NCBI RefSeq assembly: GCF_009883635.2
Contig: NZ_CP026115.2
Location: 2,852,001 to 2,916,000, forward strand
Origin: Pseudomonas putida
GTDB lineage: Bacteria; Pseudomonadota; Gammaproteobacteria; Pseudomonadales; Pseudomonadaceae
Direction: 5' to 3'
Length of the DNA: 64,000 nucleotides
Shown here: piece after piece, positions 10,204 to 19,646 of the stretch
Layout of the letters: the number at the start of each line of letters is the position of its first letter
How positions within the stretch are numbered: the stretch's first letter is position 1
The notes under the pieces: generated by a model
The model's database searches: none
Seen by the model: only the letters and a program-made list of their open reading frames with translations
What the model was told of the DNA's origin: nothing
Program-made: the position numbers and the translations under genes

Positions 10204-11556
10204 TCAGTCTCCTTGCGCCGCGGGCGCGGCGGCGCTCACTTCCAGCATCACGCCATGGCGTGCCATGACCCGAACGTTCTGCCCGGTCTGCAGCGGCGTG
10301 TCGCACTGGACTTGCCATTGTTCGCCCTGGGCCTGGACCGAACCGCAGAACGGGTTGTCCGCGATCACCTGGGTGACCGTCACCAGGCTGCCGACCAGGC
10401 CGGCGTCACCGCTGACCAGCGCCCGTCGTCGCGCTTTGATGGCCATGCCCAGCACACCGCCGATCAGCAGCGCCGAGAGCACGGCGAGGGTGCCGATCAG
10501 CACCAGCGGGATGCCGAAACCCGGTGCGTCGGTGTCGATCAGGATTACGGCGCCGACCACAAAGGCGACGATGCCGCCAAAACCGACCACACCAAAACTG
10601 GGCAGGAATGCTTCGGCGATCATGAAGGCGATGCCGAGCAGGATCAGCGCGACACCGGCGAAGCTCACCGGTAGCAGCTGCAGGGCATACAGTGCCAGCA
10701 GCAGGCAGATGCCGCCGACCACGCCGCCCAGTGCCGAGCCGGGGTTCATGAACTCGAACAGCAGGCCGTAGACCCCGATCATGATCAGGATCAGCGCCAC
10801 GCTGGGGTTGGTGATGACGGCCAGCAGGCGCGTACGCCAGTCCGGCAGATGCTCGATCAGTGCAGCATCCCGGGTTTGCAGGAGCTGCGGCTGGCCAGCG
10901 GCGACCAGCGTCTTGCCGTCGAGCTGGCGCATCAGGTCGGGCAGGTCGTTGGCCACCTGGTCGATCACCTTCAGGCGCAGCGCCTCGCTGGCTGACAGGC
11001 TGACCGACTCGCGCACCGCCTGTTCCGCCCAGTCGGCGTTGCGCCCGCGCAGCTGGGCCAGGCCGCGGATGTAGGCAGCGGCATCATTGACCTGCTTGCG
11101 GGCCAGGGTCTGTTCGTCGTCGCCGGGCTTGGCCTTGTCGTCCTTCGGCACCCCGGGTGAGCCACCGATCTGCACGGGCGTGGCGGCGCCGAGGTTGGTC
11201 CCTGGGGCCATGGCGGCGACATGGCTGGCATACAGGATGTAGGTGCCGGCGCTGGCAGCACGGGCGCCGCTGGGGGCAACGTAGCTGGCGACAGGCACCG
11301 GGCTTGCGAGAATCGCCTTGATCATCTGGCGCATGGCGCTGTCCAGCCCGCCGGGGGTGTCCAGGCGCAGCACCACCAACTGGGCACCCTGGGCCTTGGC
11401 CTGTTCGAGGTTGCGAATCAGGTAGTCGGCGCTGGCCGGGCCGATGGCGTCATCGATGCCCAGCACCCAGACACTGCCGGGCGCTGCCTGGCTGGCCGGA
11501 GCAAGGCCAAACAGCAGTAGCAACAGCAGCAAGCAGCGGCAACATCGAGTGAACAC
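10204..11556 (-). CDS. NfeD-like membrane serine protease (ClpP class)
   Basis: 450 aa. Signal peptide ([20 protein letters not shown]), then a ClpP-type protease domain with [19 protein letters not shown] and [16 protein letters not shown] carrying the likely catalytic serine. About four membrane helices follow (~240-370), and a C-terminal OB-fold NfeD domain ([19 protein letters not shown] onward). The start is a GTG at 11556 with GAGGTGA upstream. In archaea such proteases cleave the hydrophobic C-terminus of the partner stomatin, and the adjacent SPFH gene fits that pairing. It is divergent from the YbaK-type gene with ~100 bases between. Confidence 0.92.
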   Translation of the reverse strand: MFTRCCRCLLLLLLLFGLAPASQAAPGSVWVLGIDDAIGPASADYLIRNLEQAKAQGAQLVVLRLDTPGGLDSAMRQMIKAILASPVPVASYVAPSGARAASAGTYILYASHVAAMAPGTNLGAATPVQIGGSPGVPKDDKAKPGDDEQTLARKQVNDAAAYIRGLAQLRGRNADWAEQAVRESVSLSASEALRLKVIDQVANDLPDLMRQLDGKTLVAAGQPQLLQTRDAALIEHLPDWRTRLLAVITNPSVALILIMIGVYGLLFEFMNPGSALGGVVGGICLLLALYALQLLPVSFAGVALILLGIAFMIAEAFLPSFGVVGFGGIVAFVVGAVILIDTDAPGFGIPLVLIGTLAVLSALLIGGVLGMAIKARRRALVSGDAGLVGSLVTVTQVIADNPFCGSVQAQGEQWQVQCDTPLQTGQNVRVMARHGVMLEVSAAAPAAQGD

Positions 11557-11654
11557 CTGTCGTCACCTCGTTGACCTCTCTGTTTGAAGTTTAGCCATGC
11601 CTGCCGGCCCAAGGCCTAAAATTGGAAGTTGGGGGGCGAAACCGGAGGTGCATC

Positions 11655-12113
11655 ATGCGTATGGCCAAGACCCTGCAGCAGCGCCTGGACCAGGCCAACT
11701 GCGATTACGACATCATTCCCCACCCACACTCGGCCACCAGCCTGGAGTCGGCGCGCACGGCTGGCGTACCTGCCGAGCGGGTGGCCAAGTCGGTCATGCT
11801 CGACGACCGACATGGCAACTACATCATGGCCGTGCTACCGGCCAACCGGCACATGGACATGAGCAAGGTGCGCATGTCTGGCGCCTGGCAACTGACCCGC
11901 GAAAGCGCCTTGCCGATGCTGTTCGGCGATTGCGAAAGGGGTGCCATCCCGGCAATGGGTGACGCCTATCAGATAAAGATGCTGCTCGATTCGAGTCTTA
12001 CCCGCCAGGGCGATGTCTACCTGGAGGCGGGTGACCACGATCACCTGATCCACATGAGCATGGAGCAGTACCTGAAACTTGTACCGCAAGCCGAAGTACG
12101 CGAGCTGTGCTGA
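11655..12113 (+). CDS. YbaK/ProX-type aminoacyl-tRNA deacylase
   Basis: 152-aa single-domain protein of the YbaK/ProRS-associated family, which hydrolyses mischarged aminoacyl-tRNAs. The recognisable region is HSATSLESARTAGVPAERVAK, followed by a conserved lysine segment and AVLPANRHMDMSKV. The start is fixed by GGAGG at 11643-11647, seven bases before the ATG. Which misacylated tRNA it edits is not evident. It is followed 60 bases later by the DUF2789 gene, with a GC hairpin between them. Confidence 0.85.
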   Translation: MRMAKTLQQRLDQANCDYDIIPHPHSATSLESARTAGVPAERVAKSVMLDDRHGNYIMAVLPANRHMDMSKVRMSGAWQLTRESALPMLFGDCERGAIPAMGDAYQIKMLLDSSLTRQGDVYLEAGDHDHLIHMSMEQYLKLVPQAEVRELC

Positions 12114-12127
12114 TGTTCTCAAGCCAA

Positions 12128-12161
12128 TGCCGGGCCGGCGTCGTGGACGGCCAGCCCGGCA
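12128..12161 (+). terminator. GC-rich hairpin between the deacylase and DUF2789 genes
   Basis: GCCGGGC ... GCCCGGC stem around a ~20-base loop, no T-run. Probably an attenuating or stabilising hairpin rather than a strong terminator. Confidence 0.35.
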
Positions 12162-12174
12162 CACAGGAGGAACC

Positions 12175-12417
12175 ATGGACGCACCGACCCATCCATTCGC
12201 CGAGCTGTTCAAGCAACTGGGCCTGCCCGACGATGCGCAGAGCATTGACCAGTTCATCACCAGCCATTCACCGTTGAAGAACGAGACCAAACTGGTGGAT
12301 GCACCGTTCTGGACCGACTCCCAGCGCACCTTCCTGAAGGAAAGCATCATTGAAGATGCCGATTGGGCGGTGCCTTTCGATCAACTCAACGAAGCGCTGC
12401 GGCGCCCCCGAAAATAA
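12175..12417 (+). CDS. DUF2789 small conserved protein
   Basis: 80 aa, acidic and helical, with the DUF2789 pattern HPFAELFKQLGLPDDAQSI and FWTDSQRTFLKESIIEDADW. Its role is unknown. AGGAGG lies 5-6 bases before the start. It has no signal peptide or membrane segment and could be co-transcribed with the upstream deacylase gene. Confidence 0.85.
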   Translation: MDAPTHPFAELFKQLGLPDDAQSIDQFITSHSPLKNETKLVDAPFWTDSQRTFLKESIIEDADWAVPFDQLNEALRRPRK

Positions 12418-12486
12418 AGTGCCGAGCGGCACCTGACGAGTGATTGGCCGTTGCTATGCTCAGGGAAAACAAGAGGGGATAGCGTG

Positions 12487-13125
12487 ATGAAAGATCCCTA
12501 CGCATCAGGTTTCTGGTGCTCCGTGACGATCCTGGGCACCCTGACGGCCGGTTACTTCTACGGCATCCGCCACACCCAGCAGATGAACCAGGCGATACAG
12601 TTCCTCTACGCTGCCGCCGCCGTCACCGGCGCGGTCGTGCTGGTGGCGCTGACCTGGATTGCCTGGCAGCAGTTGCGCCTGAACAAGCGCGAAGTGATTC
12701 AGGGGCGAACCTTGCTGACCATCTGGAACACCAAGGTCGCGCTACGCCGCGTCGAAACGGTGTTCGATCGCTACTTCTGGGGCAGCTACTGGCATTCCGG
12801 GCGCACCTTCGAGGAGGTGATGGGCGAGCTCAAGGGCACCCCGCTGGAGCAGAGCCTGGATGCATTGAAACGCCAGTGCCGGGCGCTCGACCGGGAAATT
12901 CACGACCATCACCATCACTGGCTGGCCAACGCCCGCGACCTGTCCAGCGTGGCCACGGCCATGGCGCGCGAGCGTTATCAGCTGGACCTGTGCGAACCGT
13001 CGAGCAACGGCCATGGCAATACCGCCGTGCTCAATCGTGACCTGGAGGTACTGGTGTACACCTGGTCGGCGCGCCTGCGCAGTTTCGACCATCAGCTGGA
13101 CGAACTGGAGCGCGCCTACCACTGA
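12487..13125 (+). CDS. Two-helix membrane protein of unknown function
   Basis: 212 aa; I do not recognise a family. Two membrane helices lie near the N-terminus (about residues 7-26, GFWCSVTILGTLTAGYFYGI, and 40-60, AAAAVTGAVVLVALTWIAW). A charged cytoplasmic helical domain follows with a run of four histidines (EIHDHHHHWLAN). The C-terminal part ERYQLDLCEPSS ... LRSFDHQLDELERA looks coiled. AGAGGGG precedes the ATG by 8 bases; a GTG one codon upstream is possible. It is convergent with the CBS gene. Confidence 0.75.
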   Translation: MKDPYASGFWCSVTILGTLTAGYFYGIRHTQQMNQAIQFLYAAAAVTGAVVLVALTWIAWQQLRLNKREVIQGRTLLTIWNTKVALRRVETVFDRYFWGSYWHSGRTFEEVMGELKGTPLEQSLDALKRQCRALDREIHDHHHHWLANARDLSSVATAMARERYQLDLCEPSSNGHGNTAVLNRDLEVLVYTWSARLRSFDHQLDELERAYH

Positions 13126-13132
13126 GGCGCCA

Positions 13133-13570
13133 TTATTCGCCGCGGATGTACTGCTCCAGTTGCTTGATCAGGCTGGCCTGCTCGGCGATGGTTTCCTTCA
13201 CCAGGTCACCAATCGACAGCAGCCCGAGCAGCTTGCCGTTTTCGACGACGGGCAGGTGACGCAGGTGGCGGTCGGTCATTTGCTGCATGCAGTAATCCAG
13301 GTTCTTCTTCGGCTCCACGGTGATCACTGGCGCGCTCATGATCTCGCGCACTGGCGTGGCGGCCGAGGAGCGGCCCTTGAGCACCAGCTTGCGCGCATAA
13401 TCGCGTTCACTGACGATTCCCACCACCTGGTCGTTTTCGACGACCGGCAGGGCACCGACGTTTTTCTCCGCCAGCAGTTTCAGGGCGTCGAGCACCGAGT
13501 CATCCGGGCCGATGGTGTACACGGCCTGGTGCTGGGACTTGGTCTTGAGGATTTGTTCGACGGTCTTCAT
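13133..13570 (-). CDS. CBS-domain pair protein
   Basis: 145 aa made of two CBS domains forming one Bateman module: SVLDALKLLAEKNVGALPVVE with VGIVSERDYARKLVL, then VEPKKNLDYCMQQMTDRHLR with LLGLLSIGDLVKETI. Such stand-alone modules bind adenine nucleotides or similar ligands and may regulate a partner enzyme. No partner gene is fused or adjacent. It is convergent with the membrane-protein gene, leaving 7 bases between them. Confidence 0.9.
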   Translation of the reverse strand: MKTVEQILKTKSQHQAVYTIGPDDSVLDALKLLAEKNVGALPVVENDQVVGIVSERDYARKLVLKGRSSAATPVREIMSAPVITVEPKKNLDYCMQQMTDRHLRHLPVVENGKLLGLLSIGDLVKETIAEQASLIKQLEQYIRGE

Positions 13571-13700
13571 ACGGGCCTCTGCGGGTGGAAAAGACGAGCG
13601 CTTTGAGTAAATAAAGCATCCGGCACGCCAGCCTGCACGGCAATGCAGGAAACGGCATGGAGTCGATTGAAAAACGTCATGCTCGTTTCCTGTCCCGGCC

Positions 13701-15431
13701 TCAAAGCTTCGGCATCTGCCCGATCCGCGCCACCATCTCGCTCACCACTTGCAGGTCTAGCATGAATTGCTCCACGGTTTTGAACTCGTTGTCGTTGTGC
13801 CCCGTGTACTTCACATCCGGCATGGCCAGGCCGAACTGCACGCCGTTGGGCAGGTCGTGCACCGAGGTGGCGCCGGCCGAGGTGCCGAACTCGTGCTTCA
13901 TGCCCAGGTTTTCGCTGGCCACATCGAGCAGCGCCTTGACCCATTCGCCTTCAGGGTTGCGGAACATCGGCTCGTCGAGGCTGTAGTCGAAGGCCACCGA
14001 GGTGTGGCTCTGGCGGGTCCATTTGCCCAGCTTGTCGGCCAGTTGGTCCTTGAGCGTGGCCAGTGGCTTGCCTTTGGGGATGCGCAGGTTCACGGCCAGC
14101 TTCAGGCCCTTGGCATCCACGCCGACGAAGGTCAGCGAGGTGGTCAGTGGGCCCATGAACGTGTCTTCGAAGCCGATCTCCAGTTTCTTGCCCAGGTAGT
14201 CCAGGCCCCAGTTGTCGGCGGCGTAGCGGGCGGCATCGGTGAAGTGGTTGTGCTTGAGCGGCACTTGCTGCCCCAGGCCTTTGAGGAAGTCGAGCATGCG
14301 CGCCACCGGGTTTACGCCGGACTCTGGCTCCGAGGAGTGGGCGGAAACGCCGGTCACGGTGAGCAACACGTTGCTGCCGTTTACCTTGGCGTCGATGCTG
14401 AAATCGTTGCCATTGCGCTTCACGTAGTCGGCACCGGCCTTCTCCAGGCGCTTGGCCAGTTCCGCTGGGTTATCCGCCACCAGGGTCGCCACCGACGTGG
14501 TCGGAATCTGGTTGGTCGCCAAGCCGCCGGTCAGGTTGACGATTTCCGCGCCCTTGCCCGTGGCCGGGCGCTTGCTGAAGCTGGCCATGACCGTGCCGTA
14601 GCCTTTTTCGGCAATCACCACCGGGTAGCCGCCATCGAGTGCCAGGTTGTAGTCGGGCGTAGGGTTGCGCTCGAAGTAATAGGGGATGGCGTCGCCGCTG
14701 GTTTCTTCGGTGGTGTCGATCAGCAGCTTGAACTGCCGGGCCAGGGGCAGGTTTTCGTCCTTGGCCACTTTCAGCGCATACAGCGCGACGATGATGCCGT
14801 TCTTGTCATCCTCGGTGCCACGGCCGTACATGCGGTCGCCGACCAGGGTGACCTTGAACGGGTCGAGGCGGGTGCCGTCGGCCAGCTTCCAGTTGACCGG
14901 GTTGACCGGCACCACGTCAGCGTGGGCATGGATGCCGACCACTTCCTTGCCTTCGCCCAGCGTAATCTCGTAGACGCGGTTGTCGACGTTGCGGAAGGCC
15001 AGGCCGAAGCTCTCGGCCAGGGCCTTGATCTTGTCGGCGATCTTCAGGAATTCTGGGTTTTCGTGCTGCGGCACGCCGTCGACACTGAAGGTGGGAATGG
15101 CCACCAGTTCGCGCAGGTTTTCCGTGGCGGCCTTGGCGTACTTGATGCGGGTGTACAGGCCGAGCAGACGGTTGATTTCGTTCTGTTGTTCGTCTGCGAG
15201 CGGCTTGCCGGCCAGGTAGGCGTCGAGGGTGGCAGCAAGGTTGTCGGCCTTGGCCAGGTCGCTGCCTTTCAGTTTGCCGAGGAATTGCTTGAAGTCGGTC
15301 GGGTTGCTGCCGTCGAACGCTTTGACAATGGCCGCGGACTGTTGCTGGGAGAGGTTAGCTTGGGCCGGTTGCGTGAAAAGGCCGATGCTGGCCAGCAGCA
15401 GGGCGGTGGAGGTGAGCTTTTTCAGGTGCAT
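13701..15431 (-). CDS. Exported M20-family dipeptidase
   Basis: 576 aa. A signal peptide ([23 protein letters not shown]) suggests periplasmic location. The M20 metallopeptidase core has [14 protein letters not shown] (first zinc ligand His and catalytic Asp), [12 protein letters not shown] (bridging Asp), TTEETSG (general-base Glu pair) and a late His in [15 protein letters not shown]. Together these indicate a two-zinc dipeptidase or aminoacyl peptidase. The ATG at 15431 is preferred over the GTG at 15437 because AAGGA then sits at a normal distance. It is monocistronic; the tRNA gene follows on its upstream side. Confidence 0.88.
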   Translation of the reverse strand: MHLKKLTSTALLLASIGLFTQPAQANLSQQQSAAIVKAFDGSNPTDFKQFLGKLKGSDLAKADNLAATLDAYLAGKPLADEQQNEINRLLGLYTRIKYAKAATENLRELVAIPTFSVDGVPQHENPEFLKIADKIKALAESFGLAFRNVDNRVYEITLGEGKEVVGIHAHADVVPVNPVNWKLADGTRLDPFKVTLVGDRMYGRGTEDDKNGIIVALYALKVAKDENLPLARQFKLLIDTTEETSGDAIPYYFERNPTPDYNLALDGGYPVVIAEKGYGTVMASFSKRPATGKGAEIVNLTGGLATNQIPTTSVATLVADNPAELAKRLEKAGADYVKRNGNDFSIDAKVNGSNVLLTVTGVSAHSSEPESGVNPVARMLDFLKGLGQQVPLKHNHFTDAARYAADNWGLDYLGKKLEIGFEDTFMGPLTTSLTFVGVDAKGLKLAVNLRIPKGKPLATLKDQLADKLGKWTRQSHTSVAFDYSLDEPMFRNPEGEWVKALLDVASENLGMKHEFGTSAGATSVHDLPNGVQFGLAMPDVKYTGHNDNEFKTVEQFMLDLQVVSEMVARIGQMPKL

Positions 15432-15550
15432 GGGCACGCATTCCTTCGCGAATCATTGTTGTTGGGTACCCGTCTGGAACGGGAAGGGACCCACGCTAAC
15501 ACCAATGACCCATGGCACGGGAGTGCCAGAAATGCGACATGTCGCACAAA

Positions 15551-15582
15551 TGAAAAAGCCCCGGGAGTGATCCCAGGGCTTT
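15551..15582 (-). terminator. Rho-independent terminator after tRNA-Arg
   Basis: Read on the minus strand: AAAGCCCTGGGA, short loop, TCCCGGGGCTTTTT, i.e. a GC stem followed by T residues, seven bases after the tRNA CCA end. Confidence 0.75.
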
Positions 15583-15588
15583 CAGAGA

Positions 15589-15665
15589 TGGCGCACTCGG
15601 CGGGATTCGAACCCACGACCCCTGCCTTCGGAGGGCAGTACTCTATCCAGCTGAGCTACGAGTGC
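15589..15665 (-). tRNA. tRNA-Arg (anticodon CCG)
   Basis: 77 nt including an encoded CCA. The acceptor stem pairs GCACTCG with CGAGTGC. The anticodon arm is CTGCC-CTCCGAA-GGCAG, giving anticodon CCG, which reads CGG. The T arm contains GGTTCGAATCC. There is no duplicated 3' end or integrase nearby, so it does not look like an occupied attachment site. Confidence 0.97.
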
Positions 15666-15825
15666 AACGCGCACGCATGATACCCATCTGATTCGGCGGC
15701 GTCCATCGCCTTGATCTATGGCTGTTTTTCCACTGTGGCCGGCTCAGGCCAGCGAAAATCCATCTATTCATATGCGATATCAGTATTTCACTGTTGGTTC
15801 TTATGCCCTCTATGCTCTGGTCACA

Positions 15826-15841
15826 ACTTGTTATAACAAGT
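15826..15841 (+). promoter_or_regulatory. Perfect 16-bp palindrome, probable GntR operator
   Basis: ACTTGTTATAACAAGT is a perfect palindrome ending 21 bases before the GntR/HutC-type regulator start. GntR-family operators are short AT-centred palindromes with this general TTGT-N4-ACAA layout, so autoregulation of the regulator and control of the flavoprotein operon is the likely reading. Confidence 0.65.
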
Positions 15842-15862
15842 CATCGATCAGCGAAGAGACCC

Positions 15863-16612
15863 ATGGCCGAACTGCTCCCCCTGTCCCCGGTACCGCTCTA
15901 CACCCAGCTCAAGGAATTGCTGCGCGAGCGCATCCTCGACGGCACTTACCCACCGCACAGCCGCATGCCCTCGGAAAGCGAGCTGGGCAAGGTTTTCGAT
16001 GTCAGCCGGATTACCGTGCGCCAAGCGCTGGGTGATCTGCAGAAAGAAGGGCTGATCTTCAAGATCCACGGCAAGGGCACCTTCGTCGCCAAACCCAAGG
16101 CGTTCCAGAACGTCAGCACCCTGCAGGGCCTGGGCGAGTCGATGACACAGATGGGCTACGAGGTGATCAACCGCCTTCGCAGCTTCCGCCACGTACCGGC
16201 CAACGCCCTGGTGGCGGCGCGGCTGCAGGTCGAGGAGGGCAGCCTGGTGACCGAGATCCGCCGGGTACGGCTGATCAACCGCGAGCCTGTGTCGTTGGAG
16301 CTTACCTGGTTGCCCAAGGCCGTTGGCGAAAAGCTGGAAAAGGCCGACCTGGTTACCCGCGACATCTTCCTGCTGCTGGAAAACGACTGCGGCATTGCCC
16401 TGGGGCATGCCGACCTGGCCATCGACGCGGTGCTGGCCGACAGCGACCTGACCCAGGCGCTGGAGGTGGAGGAGGGCGCACCGATCATGCGCATCGAGCG
16501 CCTGACCCACGCCGCCGACGGCACGCCGCTGGACTTCGAACACCTGTACTACCGCGGCGATGCCTTCCAGTACCGCCTGCGCATCGACCGCCAGAAGGGG
16601 AGCAAGGCATGA
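15863..16612 (+). CDS. GntR-family regulator, HutC subfamily (UTRA domain)
   Basis: 249 aa. Residues ~8-75 form the winged helix: PLYTQLKELLRERILDGTYP, then PSESELGKVFDVSRITVRQA and LIFKIHGKGTFVA. Residues ~95-245 form the UTRA ligand-binding domain (LQVEEGSLVTEIRRVRLIN; DAVLADSDLTQALEVEEGAP; DFEHLYYRGDAFQYRLRID). HutC-type regulators usually repress a catabolic operon until a small effector binds. It overlaps the flavoprotein gene by four bases (ATGA), so it is the first gene of that operon and presumably its regulator. The effector is unknown. Confidence 0.9.
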   Translation: MAELLPLSPVPLYTQLKELLRERILDGTYPPHSRMPSESELGKVFDVSRITVRQALGDLQKEGLIFKIHGKGTFVAKPKAFQNVSTLQGLGESMTQMGYEVINRLRSFRHVPANALVAARLQVEEGSLVTEIRRVRLINREPVSLELTWLPKAVGEKLEKADLVTRDIFLLLENDCGIALGHADLAIDAVLADSDLTQALEVEEGAPIMRIERLTHAADGTPLDFEHLYYRGDAFQYRLRIDRQKGSKA

Positions 16613-18333
16613 GCATCGAGACCCAGGACTACGACATCATCGTGATTGGCGGTGGCACCGCCGGGCCGATGGCGGCGATCAAAGCCAAAGAGCAGGCCAA
16701 GCACCTGCGTGTACTGTTGCTGGACAAGGCCAACGTCAAGCGCAGCGGTGCCATCAGCATGGGCATGGACGGCCTGAACAACGCCATCATCCCTGGCCAT
16801 GCCACGCCCGAGCAGTACACCAAGGAAATCACCGTGGCCAACGACGGCATCGTCAACCAGGCCGCCGTCCATGCCTATGCCACCCATAGTTTCGAGACGA
16901 TCGAACAGCTTGATCGGTGGGGGGTGAAGTTCGAAAAGGATGAAACCGGCGACTACGCGGTGAAGAAGGTCCACCACATGGGTGCATACGTGTTGCCCAT
17001 GCCCGAAGGCCACGACATCAAGAAGGTGCTGTACCGCCAGCTCAAGCGCGCCCGGGTCGAGATCAGCAACCGCATGGTCTGCACCCGCGTGCTGCTCGAT
17101 GCCGAAGGTGCCGCTGCCGGCGTACTGGGTTTCGATTGCCGTAGCGGCGAGTTCCGCGTGGTGCGGGCCAAGGCGGTGATCCTCGCCTGCGGCGCTGCCG
17201 GGCGCCTGGGCCTGCCCTCATCGGGTTACCTGATGGGCACCTACGAGAACCCGACCAATGCCGGCGACGGCTATGCCATGGCCTACCATGCTGGCGCCGA
17301 GCTGGCCAACCTCGAGTGCTTCCAGATCAACCCGCTGATCAAGGATTACAACGGCCCGGCTTGCGCCTACGTCACCGGCCCGCTGGGCGGCTACACCGCC
17401 AACAGCAAGGGTGAGCGCTTCATCGAGTGCGACTACTGGAGCGGGCAGATGATGTGGGAGTTCCATCAGGAACTTGAAGGCGGCAACGGCCCGGTGTTCC
17501 TAAAGCTCGACCACCTGGCCGAGGAGACCATCCAGAACATCGAAGAAATCCTGCACAGCAATGAGCGCCCCAGCCGTGGCCAGTTCCATGCCGGGCGTGG
17601 CACCGACTACCGCCAGCACATGGTCGAGATGCATATCTCCGAGATCGGCTTCTGCTCGGGGCATTCAGCCTCGGGGGTGTGGGTGAACGAGAAGGCCGAG
17701 ACCAGCGTCAAGGGCTTGTATGCCGCCGGTGACATGGCTGCGGTGCCGCACAACTACATGCTCGGCGCGTTCACCTACGGTTGGTTTGCCGGTGTGAACG
17801 CCGCGCAGTATGTGGCCGGGCGCGAATTTGCCGAGGTTGATGCCGAGCAGGTCGAACGCGAGCGCGCGCGGGTGTTCGCCCCGCTGCAACGTGAGCATGG
17901 CCTGCCGCCGACGCAGGTCGAATACAAGTTGCGACGCATGGTCAACGACTACCTGCAGCCGCCCAAGGTGACCAAGAAGATGGAAATCGGTCTGGCGCGC
18001 TTTGCCGAGATCGAACGCGATCTCGACCAGATGAAGGCCAGCAACCCCCACGAACTGATGCGTGCCATGGAAGTGTCGGTGATCCGCGACTGTGCCGAGA
18101 TGGCGGCGCGCGCCTCTTTGTTCCGCGAGGAAAGCCGCTGGGGTCTTTATCACCACCGCGTGGACTTCCCCGAGCGCAACGATGGTGAGTGGTTCTGTCA
18201 CTGCCATCTGAAGAAGAGCGAAAACGGTGAGATGACCAGCTTCAAGAAGGCGGTCGAGCCATACCTGATCGCTCTGGATGCCGAAGAGCAGACTGCCTAT
18301 GACCGGCTGCGGGTGAAAGCTGACGCTGCCTGA
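16609..18333 (+). CDS. FAD-dependent oxidoreductase, AprA/fumarate-reductase-like
   Basis: 574 aa. An N-terminal FAD-binding Rossmann fold (DIIVIGGGTAGPMAAI, residues ~9-24) leads into the fumarate reductase/succinate dehydrogenase/AprA fold, with SGAISMGMDGLNNAIIPGHA and CGAAGRLGLPSSGYLMGTY. The second FAD segment is GLYAAGDMAAVPHNYMLGAF. The C-terminal WGLYHHRVDFPERNDGEWF is characteristic of the AprA branch. Paired with the following 2x[4Fe-4S] ferredoxin it resembles the AprAB APS reductase, but it is shorter than typical AprA, and sulfate respiration is not known in this genus. With 22 Met and 10 Cys it is sulfur-rich, unlike the starvation proteins nearby. The substrate is unknown; an organic acid or a sulfur oxyanion is possible. 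Confidence 0.82.
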   Translation: MSIETQDYDIIVIGGGTAGPMAAIKAKEQAKHLRVLLLDKANVKRSGAISMGMDGLNNAIIPGHATPEQYTKEITVANDGIVNQAAVHAYATHSFETIEQLDRWGVKFEKDETGDYAVKKVHHMGAYVLPMPEGHDIKKVLYRQLKRARVEISNRMVCTRVLLDAEGAAAGVLGFDCRSGEFRVVRAKAVILACGAAGRLGLPSSGYLMGTYENPTNAGDGYAMAYHAGAELANLECFQINPLIKDYNGPACAYVTGPLGGYTANSKGERFIECDYWSGQMMWEFHQELEGGNGPVFLKLDHLAEETIQNIEEILHSNERPSRGQFHAGRGTDYRQHMVEMHISEIGFCSGHSASGVWVNEKAETSVKGLYAAGDMAAVPHNYMLGAFTYGWFAGVNAAQYVAGREFAEVDAEQVERERARVFAPLQREHGLPPTQVEYKLRRMVNDYLQPPKVTKKMEIGLARFAEIERDLDQMKASNPHELMRAMEVSVIRDCAEMAARASLFREESRWGLYHHRVDFPERNDGEWFCHCHLKKSENGEMTSFKKAVEPYLIALDAEEQTAYDRLRVKADAA

Positions 18334-18371
18334 GTAAAACAGAGGGCCGAAGGCCCCAAGGACCCCGTGAA

Positions 18372-18617
18372 ATGGCCTACCAGCCCCAGGAAATCTTCTT
18401 TCGCAGCAGCGCCCCGGTAACCATCGACGAAGACAAGTGCATCGCCGAAAAAGGCTGCACCGTCTGCGTCGAGGTCTGTCCCATGGACCTGCTGGCGATC
18501 AACCCGGCGACGCAAAAGGCTTACATGGCCTTCGACGAGTGCTGGTATTGCATGCCCTGCGAGAAGGACTGCCCCACCGGCGCGGTCAAGGTCGACATTC
18601 CGTACCTGCTGCGCTGA
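18372..18617 (+). CDS. Small 2x[4Fe-4S] ferredoxin, AprB-like
   Basis: 81 aa with eight cysteines in two clusters: C23, C29, C32, C36-P (CIAEKGCTVCVEVCP) and C57, C60, C63, C67-P (CWYCMPCEKDCP). The unusual C-x5-C spacing at the start of the first cluster and the order match the AprB type rather than a classical bacterial ferredoxin. It lacks the long C-terminal tail by which AprB wraps around AprA. Lying 38 bases after the flavoprotein gene, it is the obvious electron-transfer subunit for it. Cytoplasmic; no signal peptide. Confidence 0.88.
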   Translation: MAYQPQEIFFRSSAPVTIDEDKCIAEKGCTVCVEVCPMDLLAINPATQKAYMAFDECWYCMPCEKDCPTGAVKVDIPYLLR

Positions 18618-18651
18618 TTCATCCCCGTCATCCGCCGCTAAGGATCGCGTC

Positions 18652-19617
18652 ATGACTGAACGAAGCACCGACAACCCAGAAATTCTCGAACTGCTGCCAC
18701 GCCTCGAAGCCAACGACGCAGGCGTGCGGCGCATTGCCTTGATCGAGCTGGCCGACCTGGAAGACCCCGACGCCTTGCCGTGGCTGACCGATGCGCTGTT
18801 GGTCGATGGTGCCGACGAAGTGCGCGCTGAGGCCGCGCGCCTGCTGGAAGCCTGGGAGGATCCAGAAGTGGTACAGGCCCTGTGTGCCGCATTGGCCGAT
18901 GGTGCCGAAGCAGTGCGCCTGGCTGCCGCGCAGAGCCTCACCGAGTTGAAGACCGCTGAAGCCGGCCAGCTGATCTTGCCATGGACGAGCCATGCCGATG
19001 CCTTCGTCCGTGCCAGTGCCTTGCGCGCCCTGCGCGAGCTGCGCCTGGAGGACGCTGCCACGCCTGCGCTGCAGGCGCTGGAGGACCAGGATGCGACGGT
19101 GCGGCGCGAAGCCGTGGGTATTCTGGGTTGGCTCAAGCACCAGCCCGCTTTGCCGGCCTTGGCGAAACTGGCCGAGCACGAGCCTGACACCGAGGTCCGT
19201 CGCGCCGCGCTGGGTGCCTTGGGGCTGGCACGTGACCTCGCCGTTTTGCCGGCGCTGGTTGGCGCCTTGCGCGACCCCGCCTGGCAGGTACGTGAAGAAG
19301 CCGCGACGACGCTGGGCAAGGTTGGCCATGCCCAGGCGGGGCCTGCACTAGTGGAGGCATTGGACGATGGCTTCTGGCAAGTGCGCTTGCGCGCAGCCCG
19401 TTCTCTGGGCCGCCTGCGTCATGCCGAGGCGCTGGATGCCTTGGCCGACTTGCTGGGCCATGACATCGCCAACCTGCGCAAGGAAGCTGCGCTGGCGCTG
19501 GGCGAACTGGGCCTGGCCCGCGCGTTGCCGGCGTTGCAGGTGGCTGAAGCGGACAGCGATCCGGAAGTGCGCAAGGCCGTGCGCATTGCCTTGGCGCAGC
19601 TGCGCGTAGCTGCTTGA
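18652..19617 (+). CDS. HEAT-repeat protein
   Basis: 321 aa composed almost wholly of about ten HEAT-type helical repeats of ~31 residues, e.g. PALPALAKLAEHEPDTEVRR, VLPALVGALRDPAWQVREEA and ALDALADLLGHDIANLRKEA. The protein is very rich in Ala and Leu, with no Met after the initiator and one Cys. Bacterial HEAT proteins act as docking scaffolds or maturation factors. Following the flavoprotein/ferredoxin pair in the same operon, it may assemble or bind that complex, which is inference. AAGGA lies 8 bases before the ATG. Confidence 0.88.
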   Translation: MTERSTDNPEILELLPRLEANDAGVRRIALIELADLEDPDALPWLTDALLVDGADEVRAEAARLLEAWEDPEVVQALCAALADGAEAVRLAAAQSLTELKTAEAGQLILPWTSHADAFVRASALRALRELRLEDAATPALQALEDQDATVRREAVGILGWLKHQPALPALAKLAEHEPDTEVRRAALGALGLARDLAVLPALVGALRDPAWQVREEAATTLGKVGHAQAGPALVEALDDGFWQVRLRAARSLGRLRHAEALDALADLLGHDIANLRKEAALALGELGLARALPALQVAEADSDPEVRKAVRIALAQLRVAA

Positions 19618-19646
19618 TCAGGAGTTTCTTGATGAGGAGTTGCTTG

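Noticed and set aside
15589..15665. tRNA-Arg as an integration site for the genes that follow
   Set aside because: No integrase nearby and no repeat of the tRNA 3' end was noticed downstream; the flanking genes look native.
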